From positions 113,413 through 177,412 of the forward strand of contig NW_005178541.1 in the NCBI RefSeq assembly GCF_000350225.1: DNA of 64,000 nt, in the 5' to 3' direction. The stretch comes from Chondrus crispus (taxonomy: Eukaryota > Rhodophyta > Florideophyceae > Gigartinales > Gigartinaceae). The translations under genes and the position numbers were made by a program. Every line of letters starts with the position of its first letter. The first letter of the stretch is position 1. Below the pieces are notes generated by a model. It had not been told where the DNA came from. It did no database searches and saw only the letters and a program-made list of their open reading frames with translations. Positions 35,301-44,088 of this stretch are shown here, in pieces.

Positions 35301-36972
35301 GCGCGCACGGACGCGCGACGAACTGCGAGGTGACGACGAAGACCCCGCTCTCCAAGGACCCAATTCGTTTTGGGAGGAGAACGACGAGTTCGACGCCGCC
35401 GACATCCAGCACGCCGAAGACCCCGAGGCTGGCGCGCTCGACTCCCCAGTCGCCCCACCGCAGGACGACCTTCCGGCCCCTCTTACGATAGAGGAGATAG
35501 CCGAGGAGCAACGCGTGGATGACTTCTGCCAAACCGTTTTGGCACGACAGTCAGAGTCCCGGGACTCCGCGTTCTTCGAGGACCACCAAGGGGTGCTCAA
35601 GCGGAGACACCCCTTCGACCCTGATATCGTTCAGGTCGTGGTGCCTCGGACGCTCCGCGCCAGGCTCCTTCGCCTGTGCCACAACCCGGCCATCGCGGGG
35701 CACCCGGGCCAGAACCGTATGTACTACGCACTTCGACGCGAGTACTACTGGCCCCACCTGGCTGCAGACGTCGCAGCCACGGTGCGAGGGTGTCGAACCT
35801 GCGCGATGAACCGGGTGAAGCTGAGGAAACATCTCAACCGATTGAGATTGTTTCCAGCTACGAGGCCCCTCGAGAGCCTCGCGATCGACATCTTGGGGCC
35901 GCTCCCCAAGACGAAGACAGGAAAACGGTTCCTGCTCGTGATTACGGACCGCTTCAGTAAGCTAACGCAAGTCGTTGCGCTCCGCACGATAACAGCGCAC
36001 ACGGTCGCAGTTGCGTTCTGCGACTCGTGGGTGTTCAAGTATGGCGTCCCTCGCACGTTGCTTTCGGACAACGGCCCTCAGTTTAATGCCAAGTTCTTCC
36101 ACAGCACGTGCCGCGTTCTAGGGATAACGAATTTGTACACTTCGGCGTACCATCCCCAGACGAACGGGCAAGTCGAGCGTTATAACCGAACAATCGCCTC
36201 GATGCTGCGGAACTACGTGGGTGAACACCAGGACGACTGGGATGTGTACGTGGGGTCGCTTACGTATGCGTACAACTCCCACGTACATCGCACCACACGC
36301 ACCACGCCGTTTGAGCTCGTGCTCAGCAGGCCACCGCCGGAGTTCTCTCTCCGACGGGCGGACGGCGACGCGCCACCCTCCGATAGGGGGAACCAACGTG
36401 CCGAGTTCCTCAAGACCTTGGATGCGACTATCCAGAAGGCCTACGGGAGCCTGCGTCGGACGCAGGCTCGCTACAAGCGCGACTTCGATAAACGCATACG
36501 ACGTATTAATTCCCGGCTCCGTCCCGGAGAATACGTATATCTCAACCCCACCGATGGGGCTAAGACATCGAACAAGCTCGCCTCGCCCGCGGTCGGACCC
36601 TACCGCGTGCTCGCCAATGACCGCCGAACCATCACGATCGATCGTGATGGGGTCACCGAGCGAGTTTCCGCCGACCGCTGCGTGTACGCGCCGCCTCCGA
36701 TAGACGCGCCACAAGCAAGTACGACGACCCCGCGGGACCTCGCCGATAAGGTCACCGCGGGAACGCAGTATGCCGTCGAACGGCTACTGAGACATCGAGT
36801 TATGGAAGACGGAACTACGGAGTTCCTCATCAAGTGGGCGGATTACGACACGCCCACTTGGACTGCGCGGACTCACGTCCCGGAGGAGTTGGTGTCTCGT
36901 TACGCCCAACGCCTCCGGAGACGTACCGGCAGAGACCTCACCCAAACCGTGAACGCGGACGTTCACGCTTAA
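32392..36972 (+). CDS. pol: Pol of element 2 (protease-RT-RNase H-integrase-chromodomain, 1526 aa)
   Basis: Domains in order: aspartic protease with D-T-C-S-G at about residue 141 (instead of D-T/S-G); a linker with V-R-V-T-T-A and I-V-A-N-F shared with element 1; RT with F-C-V-D-Y-R-R-L-N, L-D-C-N-S-G-Y-W-Q and catalytic Y-L-D-D at about 637; RNase H with I-D-T-D-A-S (785), T-E-R-E-C and T-D-H-D; integrase HHCC (H-N-P-A-I-A-G-H-P, C-R-T-C; 1097-1141) and D, D, E at about 1164, 1225, 1261; chromodomain (Y-A-V-E-R-L-L-R-H-R ... L-I-K-W-A-D-Y-D-T-P-T-W) at 1462-1505, which directs integration to modified chromatin in chromoviruses. The frame is completely open. The stop codon overlaps the first of two polypurine tracts. 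Confidence 0.95.
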   Translation: MPIQEGAHVEASEGPTLGEQDTGTADVPVRRNDGDGGNDHRKDSVDPLTPASPRSPERGPCRTDSSNPRGVTDPRTPQGRGRRKRKRGQHRNRRPRRNDLTDKVAPKVVDGVICLMTSKIYNVLGSIATEGNAFKPRTIAVDTCSGYNLARKADLPPDWTRYVVHDAPLPRLAGANSNPLKLSAVVRLAVRLRNTVFRIPFVVADQLAVPVLLGTAFIDTHVRCIDIEAQRMELRQGGSVAIVDGKGESTPPTRRHGRHTGRPDVREEAPPAIRIARWVTIPAMSQARVRVTTAGRGLVFLEPKPSLQHRHGVRLTNGVAEVLPNQTFDVIVANFSRREKRLPKHTVVGYAKRNPLAIFTPERKVAEGIAHALHLTDLTDQVGGVGVGRSNSDDETTAGGKGVDTVERSPLGQPTARGTVLPQQKDPENPPMDWEKEINLSYIDDDKLRGHVLEMLRKHSSLWSGALGTIQATEHRIPLEPGTKPIRSMPYRKGPAMREMVAKEVNKMLNAGVIEPASTEWASPVVLVPKKDGSLRFCVDYRRLNAKTAADSYPLPRMDDCIDSLGDAAVFTTLDCNSGYWQIPVAPEDRDKTTFTTHMGTFRHLRMPFGLKGAPATFQRALDIILSGVRWQICLVYLDDVIVFSRTHGEHARHLDTVLSLLRSSGISLKLKKCSFFRPKVHYLGHVISPGKLSVADTAADAFKTFTFPRTLTQVRSFLGACNVYRRFVKGFAKIARPLTDMTRKDSDPDFYNPTELQLQAFENLKKCMIAPPILALPRHGRPYMIDTDASAYQLGCTLLQEHEEPNDWRPVGYWSYSLSDSERNYSATERECFAVVWAVRTLRPYVEGTKFTVRTDHDALRWLMSLTESSGRLTRWRLRLAEYDFTIQYRPGRVHQVPDALSRLVSPKVADDLRSTVEVDDDIPTFDGGTTVRDVSNELADHACTASCDHQAVHVFVTTRNQAGARTGSRARTRDELRGDDEDPALQGPNSFWEENDEFDAADIQHAEDPEAGALDSPVAPPQDDLPAPLTIEEIAEEQRVDDFCQTVLARQSESRDSAFFEDHQGVLKRRHPFDPDIVQVVVPRTLRARLLRLCHNPAIAGHPGQNRMYYALRREYYWPHLAADVAATVRGCRTCAMNRVKLRKHLNRLRLFPATRPLESLAIDILGPLPKTKTGKRFLLVITDRFSKLTQVVALRTITAHTVAVAFCDSWVFKYGVPRTLLSDNGPQFNAKFFHSTCRVLGITNLYTSAYHPQTNGQVERYNRTIASMLRNYVGEHQDDWDVYVGSLTYAYNSHVHRTTRTTPFELVLSRPPPEFSLRRADGDAPPSDRGNQRAEFLKTLDATIQKAYGSLRRTQARYKRDFDKRIRRINSRLRPGEYVYLNPTDGAKTSNKLASPAVGPYRVLANDRRTITIDRDGVTERVSADRCVYAPPPIDAPQASTTTPRDLADKVTAGTQYAVERLLRHRVMEDGTTEFLIKWADYDTPTWTARTHVPEELVSRYAQRLRRRTGRDLTQTVNADVHA

Positions 36973-36982
36973 GGGGGGGGCC
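36953..36982 (+). repeat. Internal copy of the polypurine-tract region at the end of pol
   Basis: A 30-bp segment containing ACGCGGACGT and CGCTTAAGGGGGGGGCC matches 41712-41741 at 28 of 30 positions. Here it encodes the last residues and stop of Pol; there it abuts the 3' LTR. The two copies bracket the antisense cargo region. Confidence 0.85.
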
Positions 36983-38986
36983 CTCAACCGCTCCTTCGCG
37001 GATTAACCCCAGCCTGCTTGAACAGACTAAAAGGGGAAGTGAAGGAAGTCGGTGGACCCTATCGGAGGGTCACAGCCGGGGACGTGTTCAAGTCAAGTCA
37101 TCTTGACTTCTCGTACGTCAAGGACGCGAGACATAAGAACAGAACAGTACGAACTGCCTGAAATCACGAGAGCCCTCGGTGGGCATGACCGACGTTACGA
37201 GGACCGCAAAACCCCGTTCGGAGAGGGAACGTCGGTCGACCGCCCCCGAACAGGATTGCCAGCCGTTCCGTTAAGTCCGGCAACCGCGGCGAGGAGACGA
37301 CCGACGAAAGAGGCGAGCACTAGCGGAGCCACGGGAGCCCTTTGGCGGGCGGAGGAAGCGACCAAAATGCCCTCCTCTAAGGTCGGGGTACCCGAGAAGG
37401 GGGAGGCTCATGTCGAGCCCTCAATCCGCACGATAACCGAACGTACAATCGGATCATGACCCCATCCATATGCATAACCACCCATGGGTAGTGTGCGAGA
37501 AAACGCGCGAGACACTTCAAAAGCGCCGCCGGGACATACCCCAAAATAAGGGAAATTACGGGGAATGAGAACGAGCAACACCGGAGCGGCACGCCACGCA
37601 GCAACACCGGCTCGCGTCAGCCCTAAATTACCCCGCCGCCGGCCCCCAAAAAATAACGGAAAATTAACAGGGGCAATTACACCCGCACGTGCATAGCACA
37701 CAGGGGTACTGTGCGCCATGTGCCAAGCAAGAGCGAAACCGGACGACGCTGCCCGACGGTACAACAAATACTCGCGTGAAGGTACACACGTCCGCCCCCT
37801 CACCAGAAGGGAGGAAGGAGCAAGCTCGACAGGGGCGCGGCATCGAGCGGGCGCCCCGCAATTTCGACACCCACGCACACGAAGGTGACCGAACGACTCG
37901 CCCTCCCCGTCTCCCCGTCACGCGTCCGACCGCGGACGGGTTGAGCGACGGGTCCGAGCCGTGCTACCGCGAGCGACGACGGGCCGGGATGCTACGGTAG
38001 AGGAGACGACGAGCGCACGCTACCCTTGCGCTTGCCTGCGAGCTGCGACGGAGAACGCCAACTCACGGTCACTGACGCTACTGACCCCTCTATTGCGCTA
38101 TACGTGCGCCGCGCCGACCCCCGTCGAATACGGAGAACAGGTCGCCCCGGCAAGGACGAACCGGAACGACCGACTGCCGGGGACCGAGGTAGCGCGAGAG
38201 CGTGGAACGCCGACGCCCCGAAGTCGTGACCGCGCCGCCGCCACGCTCCACACGGACGGCGTCACGGATCCGTCAGGAGAAGCATCGAGGAGGGGACATG
38301 GCCGCTCTCGTGAGCGACCATACCCCAAAACTCCACGCATTCCGCGAAAGGATAGTACGACCCCGTCCGGAACGGATGGTACGAGCGAATGATCATACTA
38401 ACGAATAGGAGGAAGGCCCCTGCCAGCGAGCACGAAGAGGGACCGCGGGGCGCCAGACGCCCCGAGACGGCGTCAGAAGGTGCGCGAACCCGCCCCGAAT
38501 GGGAACCGAAAGGGACCCCGGTACGGGCGAACCCCGAGGCGACTAACGTGACAAGCTTCTCTACTCGCCCCTCCCCTCGGAATCGAGGGGTGAGTAGGAG
38601 CGACGTCGCTAGGCGCAACCTCCCCTGTCTCGACGAGGAGAGACCCCGTCCGAGGTTAGTTAACGAGGATTAACGAGAAAGGAAACAAAAGTGCGGAGCC
38701 GTGCGACTCCCTTATTCAAAGGCCCCCGGTACGAGCGAGATACTGTGGGTCAGGGAGCCGGTTCCGCGCGTCGACGCGCCACCTTGTACATGCGGGCGCG
38801 TATGGCCGCCCTCGTTACGAGGGCGGAGAGTCCGACCACTCTTCGGCACACCGCTCCGGTAAGGGCGAAGGAGGAAAACGGCGACTACCGAATGTCGGGA
38901 AAAGGGGACCAGGAAATGACTTAAGGGCTTTACGGAGAAAGGGGGATAACAAAGGACGCGCAGGGAGCGCCGATAGACTCGACCGA
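36983..38986. other. Element 2 cargo region without recognisable genes
   Basis: Two kilobases between pol and the end of the antisense ORF. Several ORFs under 160 codons exist on both strands, none with recognisable domains. It could be the 3' UTR of the antisense transcript or remains of further cargo. Confidence 0.5.
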
Positions 38987-41683
38987 TCAGCGCTCCGTCC
39001 CGTCGGGGAACGCCGGCGGCCCGGAAGCTCGCCCGCTCGAGGGGCAGTAGCTAGGGTGCGACGGTACACCCGCCTCCGTCTCGTGAAGCGGTGGAAGGGC
39101 GACTACGCCATGCGTTGTCCACCCGCGAGCTGGGTTGACCGAAGTCGCGGGTTCGTCGGCCATCGAAGAGCCGAGCTCGCGACTCTGGTAAGGGTCTCGA
39201 ATACCCTGGCGTGGCACAGGGCCAGGAAGGCTCACGGCCGACGGGGCGACACGTTCGGCCCTGAGGGCGTCCCGCTCGCCGCGGTATCTATCGCGATCGG
39301 CCGCCGCGCGCCGGAGGCCACTCGCCTGTAGGGAAGACGACTCTCGTAGAACCTTCAGCTCATCCTGAGAGCCGCGGAGCTGCTCCGCGAGGGAGTCACG
39401 CTCTGCGGCAAACGCCTGTCGTTCCGCCCCGAGACGGCGCGCTTCGCTGCTACGTTCGACATACCAGCTCGTGAGGGTACGGAGTAGTCCCTCTACAGTC
39501 CAAGCCCTATCGACCAGACTCCCCAGGGCGCGAGACAACCTGGGGATTGCGGTGAGCTCGTCGCGAGCTAGGTCAAGGGTCAACGCTGTGTTCCGTTGGG
39601 CACCGAGGCAACCGACGGAACCAAGAGAAGGCAGAGGGGGCAACGGAGACCCCGACGCAGTATCGTGACCCGCCTGGGGAAGCCCCGACGGCACGCTCAC
39701 CCTGGCCAACGCGACTGCAGGAAGCTCGCCGTCCAGGTCACGATACCGCTTCCGACGCGCCTCGCGCGCCGTAGACCCGACGCCTCCCTTGCCTCGGGAC
39801 GGGACGGCGGTGGGGACGCTTGGACGGGCCACGAAGGAGTCGCTCCGATGGTCATACGCGAGAAAGAGGCTCCGAGTCCCTGTCGTGTAGTCCGTCCAAG
39901 GACGACGATTACGTTCGGGCACCGCACCGGCGCGGTGCATCAGGTCTAGTACCGAGGAGTACGACCAGGCCACACACGGTGAGCCACGCTCGAGAGGATG
40001 CATGGCAACGTCCGGAAGGGATAGCGCCACTCGCCCAAGGAAGGAGGGTACCCCCACGGGTTGCACGAAAGCACGCCCGTGGAGAGAGACCTCATTCATG
40101 AAGGCGTTACCGAGACACCACGCCCATTCTCGCTCTACGTTGTACGCGAGGTAATCGAAAACCGGGTGCTTCGGGTCACTGCAGGCGAAGCCGAAGTGCT
40201 TCAAGACGTAGGGGAGTAACGGGTGAACTCCCAACGAGGGGAGCGACTCCCCTACGACCGGCGGAAGCTCAGGGAAATCGCTTCTCGACAAGCCCGGGGA
40301 GAACGCGGCGGACGGGAACACGCGCCCGTCCTCTTCCCCGCGGTGCCGGTAAGTCGCCCAATCGTTGGGCGCCAGGGCAATGTGGTGAATCCGCATGAGG
40401 GAACATGCGGACTTCTGGAGGGCCGCTCGCGCCTTAGAGCAAGTGCGCGGACGGGGGCCGACGTAGAGCCCGGTGACCTCCGGGAGAATGAAGCGAGGGG
40501 GACCACGGGGGCCCCGGTGGAAGAGGTACGCCGACATCTGGTCGACATACTCGACCTCTTCCACGCAAAAAGCGAAAGTCCTATCACTAGGAATCTCGTC
40601 GGGTAGTTGGTAAGGAGCGCCACCGCCCTCGGCGAGGAGGCGACCCAGCGCCAAGGAGGCCTCTTCGGTCAGCCCTCCTTCGTATATGGACCGAATTCGT
40701 AGAAGGTCAGGACGTAGGGACTTCCGTGACAGCAGCTCGCCCACGGTGACGCTCGCCCGCGCATGGCGTCGCCACGCGTATGTCAAGCGACCGAGCGGTA
40801 GCGGGATTGACCGCTCCAAGGGCACCCCCAGCCACATCGTGGAGGTGTTGGACGCCTCCTTCTCTCCGCCCTCGTCGAGGCGGGGGGCAGCGCGCGGCGC
40901 ACCGGGATGCCGGCAGCTGCCAAAGGCCCCCTGCGAGCCCTCCCCGGGGTGGTACGGGCCACCGCGGGGCCCCGTCACTAGATCTCCACCGGATGGGCCG
41001 ACCGCGTCGTCAACACATTCAGGTCGAAGCGGCACCGAGGCCCCAGTCACCGGACGAGCATCTGGCGGCGGGAGGATGGAAGGCGGGGGGCATAACTCGT
41101 CGGACACGGTAGAGGCGCGACCCCCCCGGGACTTCCGGAAAGGACGTGGAGGCCACCATGGCGAGGGAGCCGACGCATCGGCACCGGCGGAAGGTAGCCC
41201 GGATGCACCTCCCTCCTCGACGGAGGTGGGGTCCTCAGTGGTCAAGGGGCAGACAACCGGCGTGTCCGATCCACTGCCAGGCGGGGGCAGAGGGAGCGAG
41301 GGACCGCCCCGAGAAGGGATGAGGGACGACATAGGGAGACACGGGACGCGCGAGCCGAGTACGCGACCGACAGAGTTGACGAGCCCGTGAGGAAGGACGG
41401 GAGAGGGAGCCGACCGAGCTGAGGCCGGATGAACGAGGACGGACTCCCACGACGGGGGTAGTAGGGTGATGACGAGAACCAGCCCGGAGGGCACACGGAG
41501 GATCGCGCGCCGAAAAGGGGGCAGGGGTGACGGAGTGACGACGAATTCGTCGTCCCCAGAAGGGGAGGGGGAATGACCTGCGCGCGCGTAGGGAGGTGCG
41601 AGACGGAACACGGAGGGTAGCGAGCAGGGAGCAGAGTCGACAGGGAGAGCGGAATCGACCGTATAGACGGCGTGGCCGGACAT
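38987..41683 (-). CDS. Antisense ORF of element 2 (898 aa), unknown family
   Basis: The ORF is entirely open and runs against gag-pol, starting at 41683, 60 bp inside the 3' LTR. Residues 1-285 are proline/serine-rich and probably disordered, with one hydrophobic stretch (62-76). Residues about 285-620 look globular (L-T-Y-A-W-R-R-H at 300-307, T-F-A-F at 369, E-Y-V-D at 378, F-G-F-A-C-S-D-P-K-H at 497-506). Residues about 735-812 are a strong charged coiled coil (A-E-R-Q-A-F-A-A-E-R-D-S-L-A-E-Q-L). Opposite-strand ORFs reach only 234 codons, so it is not a shadow. The globular part matches the broken antisense ORF of element 1 in motif order and spacing. Antisense extra ORFs are known in plant Tat-lineage Ty3/gypsy elements, but I recognise no relationship. 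Function unknown; a Gag-like or regulatory protein is possible. Confidence 0.75.
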   Translation of the reverse strand: MSGHAVYTVDSALPVDSAPCSLPSVFRLAPPYARAGHSPSPSGDDEFVVTPSPLPPFRRAILRVPSGLVLVITLLPPSWESVLVHPASARSAPSPVLPHGLVNSVGRVLGSRVPCLPMSSLIPSRGGPSLPLPPPGSGSDTPVVCPLTTEDPTSVEEGGASGLPSAGADASAPSPWWPPRPFRKSRGGRASTVSDELCPPPSILPPPDARPVTGASVPLRPECVDDAVGPSGGDLVTGPRGGPYHPGEGSQGAFGSCRHPGAPRAAPRLDEGGEKEASNTSTMWLGVPLERSIPLPLGRLTYAWRRHARASVTVGELLSRKSLRPDLLRIRSIYEGGLTEEASLALGRLLAEGGGAPYQLPDEIPSDRTFAFCVEEVEYVDQMSAYLFHRGPRGPPRFILPEVTGLYVGPRPRTCSKARAALQKSACSLMRIHHIALAPNDWATYRHRGEEDGRVFPSAAFSPGLSRSDFPELPPVVGESLPSLGVHPLLPYVLKHFGFACSDPKHPVFDYLAYNVEREWAWCLGNAFMNEVSLHGRAFVQPVGVPSFLGRVALSLPDVAMHPLERGSPCVAWSYSSVLDLMHRAGAVPERNRRPWTDYTTGTRSLFLAYDHRSDSFVARPSVPTAVPSRGKGGVGSTAREARRKRYRDLDGELPAVALARVSVPSGLPQAGHDTASGSPLPPLPSLGSVGCLGAQRNTALTLDLARDELTAIPRLSRALGSLVDRAWTVEGLLRTLTSWYVERSSEARRLGAERQAFAAERDSLAEQLRGSQDELKVLRESSSLQASGLRRAAADRDRYRGERDALRAERVAPSAVSLPGPVPRQGIRDPYQSRELGSSMADEPATSVNPARGWTTHGVVALPPLHETEAGVPSHPSYCPSSGRASGPPAFPDGTER

Positions 41684-41711
41684 GTTGTCCCCTCTCTACA
41701 AGCACCCGTGG

Positions 41712-41742
41712 ACGCGGACGTCCCCGCTTAAGGGGGGGGCCG
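41712..41742 (+). other. Polypurine tract of element 2 next to the 3' LTR
   Basis: AAGGGGGGGGCCG directly precedes the LTR start TGTAGT at 41743. The surrounding 30 bp duplicates 36953-36982. Confidence 0.85.
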
Positions 41743-42413
41743 TGTAGTATAACCCCCCCCCTGGGGCTTATTTTAGATTAGATCAACTCAGAATCGGATC
41801 GGTTACTGTAGAGCTCGATGCTCTACAGTACCACCACGTGTAACCCCGAGTACAGGGGGCGCACGTGGACACGTGTACGCGCGGGACCGAAGAGCGCGCG
41901 CACACACGTGTACTGTCAGCCCCGATGGCTGACAGTATTACAGTGTCGACCGACCGCTACAGTACGTCGCTACAGTACATCGGTACTGTACTATTATGAT
42001 AGGTTATTATGTACATTAAATATGGAGCGGACCGGCGGCGGGGGAGGAGGACAAGCACGGACTTGTCACCCACCGACCGTCAAGGTCCGACTTCCCGCTT
42101 ATTCTAAGGTAGCGTTCGCTAACTACCTTAGAGCGGCACCGAGCGCGGGTTGAGGACGCGCGCGGTACGCCCACGAGCCGGCTCCGCCTCCGCCCGTCGG
42201 TACTGGATCGTCACCCAGTACCGCGCCGGGGCGTCGAGGCGTCGAACCGCTCGCGCGTACCGGCGTCCTCCCCGTTCCCGCTCTACCACGCTACCCGGGC
42301 CCGCTGCCCGGTGCCGTTAGCTGGTGTCCCGCTTCACCCCCGTCTTCCCGTTCGGACGGGGTCTACGTCGAGCTGTGCATACACCCCTCTCCGCTGGGGG
42401 TGTTTATGCTACA
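41743..42413 (+). repeat. 3' LTR of element 2 (671 bp)
   Basis: Same length and termini as 28930-29600, with two substitutions seen. It is followed by GCGAC (42414-42418). Confidence 0.95.
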
Positions 42414-43176
42414 GCGACCGCGAGCAGCGCGATCTCGGAGAGAACATACGCGCCGGCGGCAGCAATGCTGCGGCGAATGATCGGCTCGACAGCCGCGAGC
42501 GACGTTCTCCTGCGGCTGCTGCTGCTGCTGAGCAGCGAATCGCACTGCTCCATCACTGTGTGCGCTTGTGAACCTGTCGGAGGACGAGGAACCGGCGGCT
42601 CTGACGCACGCGGACGCGGTGCGGCTCGCAGCGCACGTGGTCTTGGACGCGGACGTCGTCGCGCTGCACGCGGCGCTGCTGTCGAACCTGACGCGCTTCG
42701 CGCCGGGCGTGGACGAAGCGGAGGGCGCGGACGGGTTTCCGGAGAGGGGCACGCTACTCGTGCTTGTGGAGAGGGTACCGAGTATTCCGAATGTGCTGCG
42801 GCTGTCGAATGCGTGCGCGAGCCAGGAGGGGAGGGACGTCCTGTTCGTCGAGGGAAGGCAGGCGGAGAGACAGCTGTTGACGATGTTGCTGAGATTGCTG
42901 GAGGCGGGGGAGGCAGAGAAGAGGCTGGCGCGGGCGAGCTGGGTGCGGAACTGCGCAGTGGCAGACGAGTGCCATGATGTGTTGGTGGGGGTACGGCGGC
43001 GGTCGCAATGTACTTGGGGGGGTCAAAAGAGGTGGGACGGGAGGAGATGGCGGAGATTCGCGCCTGGTTGGTCGAGGAAGTGTTGTTGTTGTGTAAGAGC
43101 CGGGCGGGGAAGGACGCGCTCAGAGATGGCGGGGCCGTCGACGTTCTGGAGGGATGGAAGGGGGAAGAGCATCAGG
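42414..43176 (+). pseudogene. HGH1: HGH1-like armadillo-repeat protein, disrupted
   Basis: After crossing two one-base lesions the sequence gives S-D-V-L-L-R-L-L-L-L-L, A-L-V-N-L-S-E-D (42562), L-L-S-N-L-T-R-F, R-L-S-N-A-C-A-S-Q-E-G-R-D-V-L-F, W-V-R-N-C-A, and A-E-I-R-A-W-L-V-E-E-V-L-L-L-C with G-K-D-A-L-R-D-G-G-A (43044-43140). This is the HGH1 (FAM203) order: armadillo helices, then R-N-C, then a D/E-I-R-x2-L-x-E-x-L-x-L-L segment and G-R-x-x-L-R-x-x-G. HGH1 is a conserved chaperone-like factor linked to eEF2 folding. Frameshifts lie at about 42565 and 42990, the 3' end runs into a 52-bp tandem repeat that breaks the frame, and element 2 removes or separates the 5' end. Confidence 0.6.
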
Positions 43177-43332
43177 GATAGCGGGGCCGTCGACGTTCTG
43201 GAGGGATGGAAGGAGGAAGAGCATCAGAGATGGCGGGGCCGTCGACGTTCTGGAGGGATGGAAGGGGGAAGAGCATCAGGGATGGCGGGGACGTCGACGT
43301 TCTGGAGGAATGGAAGGGGGAAGAGCATGCAC
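43125..43332 (+). repeat. 52-bp tandem repeat, four copies, in the 3' end of the HGH1-like gene
   Basis: Units start GATGGCGGGG (or GATAGC) at 43125, 43177, 43229 and 43281, with only a few substitutions between them. The period of 52 is not a multiple of three, so each added unit changes the frame; the HGH1-like frame stops in the second unit. Confidence 0.92.
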
Positions 43333-43522
43333 GCCGTAGTGGGCATTCTGGATCGGCGGGAGACACTGGTAATCTCGAGGCAAATACCGCATCGATGCAC
43401 TTTTTGGTGGGAAGCCGTTTCGGTCGACCAATAGAACGTGCACAACTGGATTGTCAAGGGTAATCAAACAGAGACTATCCGAACTAAATTCTTGATATTT
43501 GGTTCCGATTTTTATATGGACA

Positions 43523-43607
43523 CCAAAAATTTGATGATTTGGTTGCACCGCGGTGCAATCCCCACCGCGGTGGGGATTCAAATCGACATCAAATCATCAA
43601 ATTTTGG
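43523..43607. repeat. Small foldback element
   Basis: Outer arms CCAAAAATTTGATGATTT (43523-43540) and AAATCATCAAATTTTGG (43591-43607) are inverted copies with a single-base gap. The 50-bp middle contains two smaller palindromes centred on ACCGCGGT. It looks like a tiny MITE. Confidence 0.65.
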
Positions 43608-43746
43608 TTGTTTGGGTATTTGATTCTACCGGTGGGGATGCTCTTACATTGGCGCTCTGAGAGAGCAATTGAATTTATATATGGGCAAGGTGCATCAAAT
43701 ATTTCGAGCATCTGTGCACCTCCGTCGCTTGGATCCATGTCCTGCG

Positions 43747-43784
43747 ATTATCGCTAACATTTGATGTTAAATGTTAGCGATAAT
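43747..43784. repeat. Perfect 16-bp inverted repeat
   Basis: Arms ATTATCGCTAACATTT (43747-43762) and its exact complement (43769-43784) are separated by six bases. A second small palindrome around ATGCATG follows at 43783-43800. Confidence 0.8.
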
Positions 43785-44034
43785 GCATGTCAACATGCAT
43801 CTACGGACTCTATCTTTGTTCAGTACTGTCCAACTCTCGTTGATGCGAGCTCTTGCAGTTGAATCGAGTCAATTTCTGATCTGTTGACATCAAGCGAAAG
43901 AAAAAGGGCGGGGTCTATGAGGTCGCGCACTACCGAAGGCGACTAAGTTTCATTCGTGATGTCAACTATCAGCTATAAATATTGATCATCAGCGCAATGT
44001 ACACCGCTCAGTTGTGGCGGGCATCATGTCTTGA

Positions 44035-44088
44035 GCTGGTTACCATCTTTACTCATATGATTTCATATGAGTGAAGATGGTAGCCAGC
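44035..44088. repeat. Long foldback around CATATG
   Basis: Arms of about 26 bp (GCTGGTTACCATC... and ...GATGGTAGCCAGC) pair with two or three mismatches around a TT centre at 44061-44062. Confidence 0.75.

Larger units (their letters stand above)
28930..42413 (+). mobile_element. Element 2: intact, recent Ty3/gypsy chromovirus with antisense cargo ORF (13,484 bp)
   Basis: Equal 671-bp LTRs differ at only two positions that I can find (near 29086 and 29137). They are flanked by GCGAC duplications and enclose an open 856-codon Gag, an open 1526-codon Pol ending in a chromodomain, and an open 898-codon ORF on the opposite strand between Pol and the 3' LTR. GC content is high throughout. All three frames being open plus near-identical LTRs indicates recent insertion and probable competence, apart from an unusual protease motif. 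The insertion is in or next to an HGH1-like gene. Confidence 0.95.

Noticed and set aside
37052-38673. Plus-strand ORFs of 90-143 codons in the cargo region of element 2
   Set aside because: Charged, low-complexity translations of GC-rich DNA; no start context, domain or counterpart in element 1.
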